64,000 nt of DNA, from assembly GCF_000964545.1 (NCBI RefSeq), contig NZ_BBVD01000008.1, positions 186,001 to 250,000 of the forward strand. Reading direction: 5' to 3'. Origin of the DNA: Comamonas thiooxydans. Lineage in GTDB: Bacteria > Pseudomonadota > Gammaproteobacteria > Burkholderiales > Burkholderiaceae_C. This document shows positions 33,282 through 42,142 of the stretch, piece after piece. The translations under genes and the position numbers were made by a program. The notes under the pieces were generated by a model. That model saw only the letters and a list, made by a program, of their open reading frames with translations, was not told the origin of the DNA and did not search any database. Positions within the stretch are counted from its first letter, which is position 1. Every line of letters starts with the position of its first letter.

Positions 33282-34304
33282 GTGGTGAACATCGTTATCC
33301 TGGACGATTACCAAGACGCGGTTCGCAAGCTCGATTGCGCCAAGCTGCTCGATGCCTTCAACGCAAAGGTCTATACCAACACCATCAAGGGCGTGGGTCA
33401 GCTCTCGGTTCGACTGCGCGACGCGGATGTCATCGTCCTGATTCGCGAACGCACCCAGATCTCGCGCCAGTTGCTCGATAAGCTGCCCCGGCTCAAGCTG
33501 ATTGCCCAGACGGGCAAGGCTGGCGCCCATATCGATGTGCAGGCTTGCACCGAACGTGGCGTGGCGATTGCAGAGGGCGTGGGCTCTCCCATTGCGCCGG
33601 CAGAGCTGACCTGGTCTCTGATCATGTCGGCCATGCGCCGTCTGCCGCAGTACATCTCCAATCTCAAACATGGTGCATGGCAGCAGTCCGGTCTCAAGGC
33701 GGCCTCCATGCCGCCCAACTTCGGACTGGGCAGCGTGCTGCGCGGGCGCATGCTGGGTATCTGGGGCTACGGCCGCATCGGGCAACTGGTGGCGGGCTAT
33801 GGCAAGGCCTTTGGCATGCAGGTCTGTGTCTGGGGCAGCGAAACCTCGCGCCGCAAGGCCGAGGCCGATGGTTATCTGAGCGCCCCGTCCAAGGAAGTCT
33901 TTTTCGAGCAATGCGATGTGCTGTCGCTGCATCTGCGCCTGCACGATGCGACGCGCGGCATTGTGACCGCACAGGACCTGGCACGGATGAAACCGACAGC
34001 CTTGTTCGTCAATACCTCGCGCGCCGAACTGGTGGAGCCCGAAGCATTGCTCTGTGCCCTGAACCGCGGCCGCCCGGGCCTGGCAGCGATTGATGTATTC
34101 GAGAGCGAGCCAATCTTGCAAGGCCATGCCCTGCTCAGACTGGAGAACTGCATCTGCACGCCCCATATCGGCTACGTGGAGCAGGACAGCTATGAGCTGT
34201 ATTTCCGTGCTGCATTTGAGAACGTTGTGAACTTTGCCGACGGCCAGCCCAGCAACATCCTGAATCCTGAAGTTTTCAGCGGCCCACTGCGTTTGAACCG
34301 CTAA
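33282..34304 (+). CDS. D-2-hydroxyacid dehydrogenase family protein
   Basis: NAD(P)-dependent oxidoreductase of the D-isomer-specific 2-hydroxyacid dehydrogenase family, 340 residues. The Rossmann motif is GYGRIG (162-167). The catalytic trio is Arg247 (NTSRAEL), Glu276 (VFESEP) and His295 (CTPHIGY). The start is the GTG at 33282 with AAGGA 5 bases upstream. The substrate cannot be told from these residues. No operon partners on the same strand. Confidence 0.9.
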   Translation: MVNIVILDDYQDAVRKLDCAKLLDAFNAKVYTNTIKGVGQLSVRLRDADVIVLIRERTQISRQLLDKLPRLKLIAQTGKAGAHIDVQACTERGVAIAEGVGSPIAPAELTWSLIMSAMRRLPQYISNLKHGAWQQSGLKAASMPPNFGLGSVLRGRMLGIWGYGRIGQLVAGYGKAFGMQVCVWGSETSRRKAEADGYLSAPSKEVFFEQCDVLSLHLRLHDATRGIVTAQDLARMKPTALFVNTSRAELVEPEALLCALNRGRPGLAAIDVFESEPILQGHALLRLENCICTPHIGYVEQDSYELYFRAAFENVVNFADGQPSNILNPEVFSGPLRLNR

Positions 34305-34321
34305 CCGCGAGAGCTCGGCGA

Positions 34322-35107
34322 CTACTGCCGGGCTTGGGCTTGCTGCGCCAGCTCGGCCTCCACGGCTTCGTAGACCGATTGACGCACCACGGTCTCCACT
34401 TCTTCACGAAGACGAAGCACCATGGATCGGGTCTGTGCTTCCACAACCTGAGCTATTGCTTCCTTGAGCTTGTGCTCCAGCACAAGGTCCACTCGTTGCA
34501 TGAGCCGGTGGACCAGATATTCTTCGGCCACCACGGCACCGTGCTCATCCAGTGCCTGCTGCAGGCCGGCTGCCCCAAAGACCGGGGCGGGTTCAACAGC
34601 CTGCCCCACATCTTGTGCTTGGACGAGTGGCTCGGCGGCTTCCTCATCGAGTATCTCAGGCCTGGGTTGAAGTTCTTCATCCTGGGGTTGGCCAGCGTCC
34701 GTAACGGATGGCTGCTCCGCCTGGTCTGCAAGCGGAAATGCCTCCACGAGTTCGGCAGTTACCAACTCAGTCTCAGGCTCCACCTGCCCAGCCATGCTCT
34801 GCGCAAATGACTGCTGCGGTGGCAAGGATTCCGGCAAAGGGGGCAACTGATGCGGAATACCTGCAGGCCGGCCACGGCCGTAGAGACCATCCGCCAGCCA
34901 TGAGGTGTGAAACGACGGCCTCGCCAGAGGGACAACGCTGTCTCCCAGCGTCCGCGGGCCTAGCACCTGCTGCACAGCTCCGTGAGACTGCTCCGGCGAC
35001 GCCGACTGAGCGCTGTCCGCAGTGTCTTCGAGCGCGGCAGCTTCGGGCTGAACCACCTCGGTCAGGGTGGGGACGAAGCGTGGCGGAACTTTGGATGAGG
35101 AGTTCAT
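34322..35107 (-). CDS. Acidic, Pro/Gln-rich hypothetical protein, 261 residues
   Basis: Unrecognised. Residues 1-150 are rich in Pro, Glu, Gln and Ala and look disordered. The C-terminal third (EYLVHRLMQRVDLVLEHKLK, then QTRSMVLRLREEVETVVRQS) is a long amphipathic helix region that could form a coiled coil. There is no signal peptide. It starts 3 bases after the holC stop and so is probably the last gene of the pepA-holC transcript. Its position suggests a conserved but uncharacterised housekeeping role. Confidence 0.65.
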   Translation of the reverse strand: MNSSSKVPPRFVPTLTEVVQPEAAALEDTADSAQSASPEQSHGAVQQVLGPRTLGDSVVPLARPSFHTSWLADGLYGRGRPAGIPHQLPPLPESLPPQQSFAQSMAGQVEPETELVTAELVEAFPLADQAEQPSVTDAGQPQDEELQPRPEILDEEAAEPLVQAQDVGQAVEPAPVFGAAGLQQALDEHGAVVAEEYLVHRLMQRVDLVLEHKLKEAIAQVVEAQTRSMVLRLREEVETVVRQSVYEAVEAELAQQAQARQ

Positions 35108-35110
35108 GAC

Positions 35111-35542
35111 CTAGCCCTTGAGATTCAGATCGTGCCGGACAATGGAAAAACCACGCGCTGCATAGTCGCGCCAGCGGGCACGCGCATCCTGGCGATCCAT
35201 CTCATCGCCGGAAGAAACGATTTCCACCACGCGCGCGAAGCGCTCAAACCCCGATGGCACCTGCGGCGTGAGATTGACCAGCACATCGTAATGAGGCAAG
35301 TCCTGCAGGTGTTCGGCCAGGATGACGGGAGAAGCAGCAAGCATCTGCGCTCCATCCGACTCGCAAGCATGCGCGAGAAAATCCGTGGCCGACACGCTCC
35401 ACAAACGGGGCGAAAGCCGGCTCAGCGCAGCTCCATCCCCCAGAACCACGATGCGCGCACCATGACGCAGAGCCTTGCGTGCGAATCGGCACACATAGCC
35501 CAGCTTGTCTGGCGCATTGAAATGAAAGGCAATTTCTGTCAC
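35111..35542 (-). CDS. holC: DNA polymerase III chi subunit
   Basis: The chi subunit links the clamp loader to single-strand binding protein at the replication fork. The roughly 143-residue protein starts VTEIAFHFNAPDKLGYVCRF and has the family core RKALRHGARIVVLGDG and LAEHLQDLPHYDVLVNLTP. The GTG at 35542 is used because it begins the conserved sequence; the frame is open 13 codons further, but that part is inside the hairpin at 35554-35585. pepA lies upstream on the same strand, as in many Gram-negatives. Confidence 0.88.
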   Translation of the reverse strand: MTEIAFHFNAPDKLGYVCRFARKALRHGARIVVLGDGAALSRLSPRLWSVSATDFLAHACESDGAQMLAASPVILAEHLQDLPHYDVLVNLTPQVPSGFERFARVVEIVSSGDEMDRQDARARWRDYAARGFSIVRHDLNLKG

Positions 35543-35553
35543 AACTCTTGGCG

Positions 35554-35585
35554 GCAGATGCGGCCTGAAACCAGGCCGCATCTGC
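35554..35585. repeat. Perfect hairpin between pepA and holC
   Basis: Fourteen-base arms GCAGATGCGGCCTG and its complement enclose a 4-base loop. There is no T-run on the minus strand, so it is more likely an mRNA stability or attenuation element than a full terminator. Confidence 0.75.
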
Positions 35586-35594
35586 CGACTTTTC

Positions 35595-37154
35595 TTAAGC
35601 CGAAGCCTTGGCAGTCACACGCGCGCGGCGCGAAGCCGCAGGTTTGGCAGCACTCTTGCGAGCCACCGGGGTCCTGGCAGCAGTCGCTGCTGCAGCGGCA
35701 ACCCGGCCTTCCTGACCCAGCAGATATTGCACCAGCAGGCCTACGGGGCGACCCGTAGCTCCCTTGGCAGCACCGCTCTTCCAGGCAGTACCGGCGATAT
35801 CCAGATGTGCCCAGGGAATATCGCCCACAAATTTCTGCAGGAACTTGGCGGCCGTCACCGCACCTGCGGCGCGCCCTGCCACATTGCCCATGTCCGCAAA
35901 ATTACTCTTGAGGCCATCGGCGTACTCATCGTCCAGAGGCATGCGCCAGCAAGGATCGAGTGCCATATCGCCAGCGGTCTGCAAGGCCGATGCCAGCTCG
36001 TCGCTGGTCGAGAACAGGCCGCTGCGCAAACCGCCCAGAGCGATCACGCAAGCGCCAGTCAGCGTGGCCATATCGACCAGCGCAGAGGGCTTGAAGCGCG
36101 CTGCGTAATGCAGCACATCGCACAGCACCAGGCGGCCTTCTGCGTCCGTGTTGAGGATTTCGATGGTCTGGCCGCTCATGCTGGTCACCACATCGCCGGG
36201 CTTGACGGCTGCACCGTCGGGCATGTTCTCGCATGCAGGGATCAGGCCCACGACATTGATGGCCGGCTGCAGCCTGGCCAGCGCCTGGAACACGCCCAGC
36301 ACGCTGGCAGCACCGCCCATGTCGAACTTCATCTCGTCCATCTCGGCTGCAGGCTTGAGCGATATGCCGCCGGTGTCAAAAGTGATGCCCTTGCCCACCA
36401 GCACGATGGGAGCCACGCTCTTGGCCGCACCGTTGTAGTGCAATTCGATGAAGCGCAGGGGTTCGCGCGAGCCCTGGGCCACCGCCATGAAAGCGCCCAT
36501 GCCCAGCTTGGCCACATCGGCAGGGCCGTGAATCTTGCAGCTCATGCGTGCTGCCTTGGCAATGCTCTTGGCAGCGTTGGCCAGCAAGGTGGGCGTTGCA
36601 TGGTTGGCCGGGCGGTTGGCCCATTCGCGGGCCATGGCCACGCCCTCCTGCTGCGCCACTGCGGTATTGAAAGCAGCGGTAACAGCAGCCGTCTTGGACG
36701 ATACGCCCAGCACGAGCTTGGTCAGCGCAATGGGCTTGGCCTGGGATTTGGTGTGGGTATAGAGGTAGGTCGCATCGGCAACCGCCTGTACGGCAGCCGC
36801 TACAGCCTGGGCATCGGCATCAAAGGCAAAGCTCACAACGGCCTTGGCAATGCCTTCGGTCTTGAGCACCGCGCCGCAGCCGGCCAAGGCATTGCGCACG
36901 TCCTTGGGAGTACCAGCTCCCGCGCCCAGCAGCACCACACGGCGTGCGGCAATGGCGGGCACTTGGTACAAAGGCAATTGCTTGCCGCAAGACAGGGCAA
37001 AATCACCCTGCTTCACCGCATGAGCCACCATGGCTCCGATGGCGTCGCTGCCGAATGTGCCCGATGCTGCCTGTTCAGAAACCAGCACCAACAGCAGATC
37101 ACATTTTTCACGCGCTGCGGCGGCAGCGGTCAGAGCCTTCAGTTCAAAGTTCAT
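35595..37154 (-). CDS. pepA: Leucyl aminopeptidase (M17)
   Basis: Cytosolic dinuclear-metal aminopeptidase; PepA also acts as a DNA-binding protein in other bacteria. The 519-residue sequence has the M17 signature NTDAEGRL at 335-342 and metal-site residues in VGKGITFDTGGISLKP (Lys255, Asp260) and Asp278 in MKFDMGGA. A basic, Ala-rich tail of about 35 residues follows the catalytic domain, which is unusual and may bind nucleic acid. The start at 37154 is preceded by AAAAGGAAAA. The gene is divergent from lptF, a common arrangement. Confidence 0.94.
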   Translation of the reverse strand: MNFELKALTAAAAAREKCDLLLVLVSEQAASGTFGSDAIGAMVAHAVKQGDFALSCGKQLPLYQVPAIAARRVVLLGAGAGTPKDVRNALAGCGAVLKTEGIAKAVVSFAFDADAQAVAAAVQAVADATYLYTHTKSQAKPIALTKLVLGVSSKTAAVTAAFNTAVAQQEGVAMAREWANRPANHATPTLLANAAKSIAKAARMSCKIHGPADVAKLGMGAFMAVAQGSREPLRFIELHYNGAAKSVAPIVLVGKGITFDTGGISLKPAAEMDEMKFDMGGAASVLGVFQALARLQPAINVVGLIPACENMPDGAAVKPGDVVTSMSGQTIEILNTDAEGRLVLCDVLHYAARFKPSALVDMATLTGACVIALGGLRSGLFSTSDELASALQTAGDMALDPCWRMPLDDEYADGLKSNFADMGNVAGRAAGAVTAAKFLQKFVGDIPWAHLDIAGTAWKSGAAKGATGRPVGLLVQYLLGQEGRVAAAAATAARTPVARKSAAKPAASRRARVTAKASA

Positions 37155-37177
37155 AATCGGTGTTTTCCTTTTAGCCA

Positions 37178-38287
37178 ATGTTATTCGATTCATCCATACG
37201 CAAAGAGCTGGCCCGCAGCTTTGGTGCGACGGCCGTGGTTCTGATCACTGTGGTGATGACCATGATGCTGATCCGCACCCTGGGTCAGGCTTACAAGGGC
37301 AGTGTCAGCCCTTCCGACGTGATGCTGGTCATGGGTTTCACCGTGCTCGGGCAACTCCCGACCATTCTGGGCCTGAGCCTGTTTGTCGCCATTGTGGGAT
37401 CTCTTTCCCGCATGTACCGCGACAGCGAGATGGTCATCTGGTTTGCCGCCGGCCAGGGCCTGGCCAGTCTGCTCAAGCCCTTGCTGCGCTTTGCCTGGCC
37501 AGTGATTCTCATCACCGCCGTGCTGGCCCTGGGCGTGCTGCCCTGGTCCTATCAGCAAATCGAGCAGATCAAGACCCAGTTCCAGCAGCGCAGCGACTTG
37601 GATCGCATCGCACCCGGCGAGTTCCAGGAATCGGCGGGCGGCACACGCGTGTTCTTCGTCGACAAGGATTCCCCTTCTGACATGGCGGCCAGCAATGTCT
37701 TCGTGGTCTCGCGCGACCCCGGCAAGGAGTCCGTGACCTCCGCCAAGGGCGCGCATCTGGCCGTCATCAAGGGCCAGCGCATGGTGATCCTGGAGGACGG
37801 CCAGCGCATGGAGACGCGCAGCGACGACGGCTCGGTGCGCATCACCGAATTCAAGGAATATGGCGTGCAGGTCGACAACGACAACCCCGTCACCATCGAG
37901 GAGATGGCGGCGCGCAGCATGCCCACCAAGGACTTGATCGGCAAGGACGAGCCGATCGCCCGCTCCGTGCTGGCATGGCGCCTGGGCCTGCCCTTTGCCG
38001 CGCTGAATTTTGTCATTCTGGGCCTGGCCATCTCCAGCGTGAACCCGCGTGCGGGCAATAGCAGCAGCCTGATGATCGCCCTCTTCGCATTTATCGTTTA
38101 CTACAACCTCATGACCCTGGGCGAGAGCTGGGTCAGCGCCAACAAGATAGGCATGTGGGGCATTCTGGGCCTTCTGCATGGAAGCATCCTGATCGTCAGC
38201 GTGCTGGTACTGCTGGCGCGCCACTTCCGCTGGTCACCGCGTGACCTGCTGCGGCGCTCGGGCAAGCGTCAGGAGAGCGCACGATGA
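37178..38287 (+). CDS. lptF: LPS export ABC transporter permease LptF
   Basis: Inner-membrane half of the LptB2FG transporter that extracts lipopolysaccharide and passes it to LptC. The 369-residue protein has the typical six helices, three at each end, with a periplasmic beta-jellyroll in between (about residues 125-265). It begins MLFDSSIRKELARSFGATAV. The stop overlaps the lptG start (ATGA at 38284-38287), so the two are translationally coupled. Confidence 0.94.
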   Translation: MLFDSSIRKELARSFGATAVVLITVVMTMMLIRTLGQAYKGSVSPSDVMLVMGFTVLGQLPTILGLSLFVAIVGSLSRMYRDSEMVIWFAAGQGLASLLKPLLRFAWPVILITAVLALGVLPWSYQQIEQIKTQFQQRSDLDRIAPGEFQESAGGTRVFFVDKDSPSDMAASNVFVVSRDPGKESVTSAKGAHLAVIKGQRMVILEDGQRMETRSDDGSVRITEFKEYGVQVDNDNPVTIEEMAARSMPTKDLIGKDEPIARSVLAWRLGLPFAALNFVILGLAISSVNPRAGNSSSLMIALFAFIVYYNLMTLGESWVSANKIGMWGILGLLHGSILIVSVLVLLARHFRWSPRDLLRRSGKRQESAR

Positions 38288-39387
38288 AAGTTCTGCGCAA
38301 CCTGATCTATCGCGAAGTCATACAGGCCGTTCTGTACGTCTCGCTGGCCTTTCTGGCGCTGTTCTTCTTTTTTGATCTGGTCGATGAGATGCGCTGGGTG
38401 GGTAGCGGCAATGCCGGCTACACCGCCACGCGCGCGCTGCTGTTCGTGACTCTGTCCATTCCGGGCCACCTCTACGAGCTGATGCCGATTGCCGTGCTGA
38501 TCGGCGCCATCTTCGTGATGGCAAAGTTCGCCCAGAGCTCGGAATTCACCATCATGCGCACCAGCGGCATGGGGCCCTGGCTGGCGCTGCGCACGCTGCT
38601 GGTACTGGGTATGAGCTTTGTAGTTCTCACCGTGCTGGTCGGTGACTATATTGCGCCTGCTGCCGACAACTTCAGCCAGAAATTGCGCGTGGTCGCCAAG
38701 GGGCAGATCTCCCGGGGCGCGACAGGCGCCTGGCTCAAGGAAAAGCAAGGCGATCACTCCGTCGCTATCAACGTCGGTGCCGTCAAGGCCCCTGGAGATT
38801 TCGTCAACGTGCGCATTTTTGAATTCGACAGCAAGGGCCGCATCGCCGCGCAGATCAACGCTCAATCTGCCCAGGTCGATGAAGACAAGGAGCTGTGGAC
38901 CTTGAATGGTGTGCAGGGCAGCAAGGTCGCTCAAGAGGGCGATGTCACCAAGCTCAGCCGAATCAGCGAAGCCAGCATGAACTGGCCAACCAAGGTCACT
39001 GCGGCCATGGTCTCGGGCGCGCTGCTCAAGCCCGATCGCATGACCACGATTGCACTGTTCCAGTTCGTACGCCACCTGCAGGACAACGGCCAGGCGGCGC
39101 AGAAGTACGAAATCGAGTTCTGGCGCAAGGTCTTCTACCCACTGAGCTGCCTGGTGATGGTGGTTCTCGCCCTGCCTTTTGCCTATCTGCATTTCCGCTC
39201 GGGCGGTATCACGGCCTATGTGTTTGGCGGGGTGATGGCAGGCATCAGCTTCTTCCTGCTCAACAACGTGTTCGGCTATATCGGCACCCTGCAGTCCTGG
39301 TGGCCCTGGCTGGCCGCCGCGGCGCCGGGCCTGCTCTACACCGCGCTATCGCTCTCGGCCTTTGGCTGGCTGGTACTGAGGCGCTAG
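38284..39387 (+). CDS. lptG: LPS export ABC transporter permease LptG
   Basis: Partner of LptF in lipopolysaccharide extraction. The 367-residue protein has the same architecture, with a jellyroll domain between helix groups and the C-terminal pattern FWRKVFYPLSCLVMVVLALP then FAYLHFRSGG. It starts MKVLRNLIYREVIQAVLYVS. It is followed 3 bases later by the CbiX-like gene, which may be cotranscribed. Confidence 0.94.
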   Translation: MKVLRNLIYREVIQAVLYVSLAFLALFFFFDLVDEMRWVGSGNAGYTATRALLFVTLSIPGHLYELMPIAVLIGAIFVMAKFAQSSEFTIMRTSGMGPWLALRTLLVLGMSFVVLTVLVGDYIAPAADNFSQKLRVVAKGQISRGATGAWLKEKQGDHSVAINVGAVKAPGDFVNVRIFEFDSKGRIAAQINAQSAQVDEDKELWTLNGVQGSKVAQEGDVTKLSRISEASMNWPTKVTAAMVSGALLKPDRMTTIALFQFVRHLQDNGQAAQKYEIEFWRKVFYPLSCLVMVVLALPFAYLHFRSGGITAYVFGGVMAGISFFLLNNVFGYIGTLQSWWPWLAAAAPGLLYTALSLSAFGWLVLRR

Positions 39388-39390
39388 GCC

Positions 39391-39819
39391 ATGAACGACG
39401 AGCAACGCCCTTCTCCAGATCAAACCGGTCTGATCCTGCTGGCCCATGGCTCCAGAGACGCTCTCTGGCGCCAGCCCATAGAGGCAGTGCATCAGCTGGT
39501 ACAGACAATGCGCCCCGACCTGCCCTGCGTCTGCGCCTATCTGGATGCCTGCGCACCGGATCTGCCTGCAGCCACGCAGACCCTGATTGCGCAAGGTGTC
39601 AAACATCTGATCGTGCTGCCGCTGTTTCTCGGTACAGGCAAACATGCACGAGAAGACATTCCGCGCCTGCTGGACGAATTGCGCCGACACCATCCCGGCT
39701 GTCGGTTCGATCTGCAGACCGCAGCGGGTGAGAATCCTCGCGTCACGTCCCTGCTGGCGCAGTTGGCGATAGAGGCGGCAGCCGAGACCGAAGCACTCAA
39801 ACATACAGATTTCAAATAA
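39391..39819 (+). CDS. CbiX-type sirohydrochlorin chelatase family protein
   Basis: A short (142-residue) single-domain CbiX/SirB protein, the family that inserts cobalt or iron into sirohydrochlorin. The metal-binding histidines are visible: His19 in LILLAHGSRD and His85 in GTGKHAREDIP. A role in siroheme supply for sulfite reduction would fit the CysB-type regulator that follows, but this is inference. It starts 3 bases after lptG. Confidence 0.85.
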   Translation: MNDEQRPSPDQTGLILLAHGSRDALWRQPIEAVHQLVQTMRPDLPCVCAYLDACAPDLPAATQTLIAQGVKHLIVLPLFLGTGKHAREDIPRLLDELRRHHPGCRFDLQTAAGENPRVTSLLAQLAIEAAAETEALKHTDFK

Positions 39820-39877
39820 AAAATAGCTTCTTTAGATATTTGAAGCATAATGATGCAAGTTCTTAGTCCATGCCGTC

Positions 39878-40819
39878 ATGAACCTGCATCAATTCCGCTT
39901 CGTTCAGGAAGCCGCCCGCCGCAATCTCAACCTCACCGAGGCGGCCAAGGCCCTGCACACCTCCCAGCCCGGAGTCTCCAAAGCCATCATCGAGCTTGAG
40001 GAAGAGCTGGGCATCGATATCTTTGCGCGCCACGGCAAGCGTCTCAAGCGCATCACCGAGCCGGGACAGGAAGTCCTCAAGAGCATAGAGCTGATCATGC
40101 GCGAGGTGGGCAATCTCAAGCGCATCGGCGAGCAATACAGCGCCCAGGACAGCGGCACGCTGAGCATCGCCACCACCCACACCCAGGCCCGTTATGTGCT
40201 GCCGCCCGCCGTGGCACGCCTGCGCGAGCTCTATCCCAAGGTCACAATCAGCCTGCACCAGGCCACTCCTGCCGAAGTCGCACGCATGGTGATCGACGAA
40301 GTCGCCGAGATCGGCATGGCCACCGAATCGCTGGCCGACTATCCCGATCTGGTGACCCTGCCCTGCTACGAATGGCAGCACGTGCTGGTCATCCCCACGG
40401 GCCACCCGCTGGCGCAGAAAGAGCGCATCACGCTGGAGGACATCGCCCAGGAGGCCCTGATCACCTACCACCCGTCGTTTACCGGACGCGGCAAGATCGA
40501 CCAGGCCTTCGAGATGCGCCGCCTGCACCCGCACATCGTGCTGGAAGCCATCGATGCCGACGTGATCAAGACCTATGTGCGTCTGGGCCTGGGCATTGGC
40601 ATCGTGGCCGAGATGGCCATGCGCGACGACCCCGTCAATGACCTGGTGGTACGCCCCGTCGGCCATCTGTTCGGCACCAGCGTGGCCCGTGTGGCCATCA
40701 AGCGCGGCGCATACTTGCGCAACTTCGTCTACAGGTTTGCCGAGCTGCTCAGCGACCGACTCTCGCGAGACCTCATCATGCGCGCCATGAACGGCAGCGT
40801 GGACGACTTCGGGCTCTGA
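39878..40819 (+). CDS. cysB: CysB-family LysR regulator
   Basis: Activator of sulfate and thiosulfate assimilation genes that senses acetylserine. At 313 residues it has the CysB-type N-terminus MNLHQFRFVQEAARRNLNLT and TSQPGVSKAIIELEEELGI, then the effector domain with TTHTQARYVLPPAVARLRE and TYHPSFTGRGKIDQAF, both characteristic of CysB/Cbl rather than generic LysR. CATAAT upstream at 39847-39852 may be its -10. The choice between CysB and Cbl is not certain. Confidence 0.9.
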   Translation: MNLHQFRFVQEAARRNLNLTEAAKALHTSQPGVSKAIIELEEELGIDIFARHGKRLKRITEPGQEVLKSIELIMREVGNLKRIGEQYSAQDSGTLSIATTHTQARYVLPPAVARLRELYPKVTISLHQATPAEVARMVIDEVAEIGMATESLADYPDLVTLPCYEWQHVLVIPTGHPLAQKERITLEDIAQEALITYHPSFTGRGKIDQAFEMRRLHPHIVLEAIDADVIKTYVRLGLGIGIVAEMAMRDDPVNDLVVRPVGHLFGTSVARVAIKRGAYLRNFVYRFAELLSDRLSRDLIMRAMNGSVDDFGL

Positions 40820-40877
40820 TCCGGCCCGCCTCAAGGGCTGGTGCCTGCGTGCCCGGCCCACGCATTGCAAGACCATC

Positions 40878-42026
40878 GTGACTCCCAACTTCCCCAGCAA
40901 GCTGCCCAATGTGGGCACCACCATTTTCACCGTCATGTCGGCGCTGGCCGCCGAGCATCAGGCCGTCAATCTGGGCCAGGGCTTCCCTGACTTCGGCTGC
41001 GACCCCAGGTTGCTCGACGCTGTCAACGATGCCATGCGCGCCGGTCACAACCAGTACCCGCCCATGGCGGGCTGGCCCGCGCTGCGCGAGGCCGTGGCTG
41101 CCAAGATCGAAACACTGCACGGCCGCCGCTATGACGCGGGCAGCGAAATCACCATTACCGCCGGTGCCACCCAAGCCATTCTCACAGCCATCCTGGCCAC
41201 CGTGCATGCAGGCGACGAAGTCATCGTGCTCGACCCCTGCTACGACAGCTATGTGCCCAATATCGAGATGGCCGGCGGCGTGGCCGTGCGAGTGCCGCTG
41301 ACGCCCGGCAGCTTCCGCCCCGACTTTGCCAGGATCGCGGCCGCCATCACGCCGCGCACGCGCCTGCTGATCATCAACAGCCCGCACAACCCCAGCGCCA
41401 CCATCTGGACCGATGCGGAAATGCGCCAGCTCGAAGCCCTGCTGGCGCCCACCAATGTGCTGCTGATCAGCGACGAGGTCTACGAGCACATGGTCTTCGA
41501 CGGTGCCGAGCATCTGAGCAGCGCCCGCTACCCGGGCCTGGCCGAGCGCGCCTTCATTGTCTCCAGCTTTGGCAAGACCTACCATGTCACGGGCTGGAAG
41601 GTCGGCACCGTGGCCGCGCCCGCCGCCCTCACCGCCGAATTCCGCAAGGTGCACCAGTTCAATGTGTTCACCGTGAACACGCCCATGCAGGCAGGTCTCG
41701 CGCAGTACATGCAGGACCCTGCGCCCTATCTGGAGCTTTCGGCCTTCTACCAGGCCAAGCGCGATCTGTTCCTCGGCGGCCTGCAGGGCTCGCGCCTGAA
41801 GCTGCTGCCCACGGCCGGTACGTATTTCCTCTGTGCCGACATCTCCTCGGTCTCGGATCTCAACGAGGCCGAGTTCTGCCAGTGGCTGGTCCGGGAAATC
41901 GGCGTGGCAGCGATTCCGCTGTCGGCCTTCTACGGCGACGGTTTCGACCAGCGCGTGGTGCGCTTTTGCTTTGCCAAGAAGGACGAAACCCTGATCGAGG
42001 CAGCCGCGCGCCTGCGCCAGCTCTGA
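40878..42026 (+). CDS. PLP-dependent aminotransferase, methionine-preferring type
   Basis: A fold-type I aminotransferase of 382 residues like YbdL. The PLP-binding lysine is Lys233 in SSFGKTYHVTGWKVG; other core residues are in LGQGFPDFG, NSPHNPSA (the substrate-binding Asn) and LLISDEVYEHMVF. The family uses methionine and aromatic amino acids, consistent with a place beside a sulfur regulator. The start is a GTG at 40878. Confidence 0.88.
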   Translation: MTPNFPSKLPNVGTTIFTVMSALAAEHQAVNLGQGFPDFGCDPRLLDAVNDAMRAGHNQYPPMAGWPALREAVAAKIETLHGRRYDAGSEITITAGATQAILTAILATVHAGDEVIVLDPCYDSYVPNIEMAGGVAVRVPLTPGSFRPDFARIAAAITPRTRLLIINSPHNPSATIWTDAEMRQLEALLAPTNVLLISDEVYEHMVFDGAEHLSSARYPGLAERAFIVSSFGKTYHVTGWKVGTVAAPAALTAEFRKVHQFNVFTVNTPMQAGLAQYMQDPAPYLELSAFYQAKRDLFLGGLQGSRLKLLPTAGTYFLCADISSVSDLNEAEFCQWLVREIGVAAIPLSAFYGDGFDQRVVRFCFAKKDETLIEAAARLRQL

Positions 42027-42043
42027 AACGCTGCGGCCCATAA

Positions 42044-42070
42044 AAAAGGAGCGCCTACCGCGCTCCTTTT
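42044..42070. terminator. Bidirectional terminator after the aminotransferase
   Basis: AAAAGGAGCGC/GCGCTCCTTTT around a short loop is flanked by A and T runs on both sides. It can end the aminotransferase transcript and the leftward sox transcript. Confidence 0.85.
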
Positions 42071-42142
42071 CTCATTTTCAGCATTTTTTCATGCTGAATC
42101 TGTTTATCAGCAAGCGCTGACAGCTATTGAATTTGCCGTGCT

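Noticed and set aside
42077..42098. Hairpin TTCAGCAT/ATGCTGAA after the aminotransferase terminator
   Set aside because: No T-run follows on either strand; the neighbouring 42044-42070 stem already explains termination.
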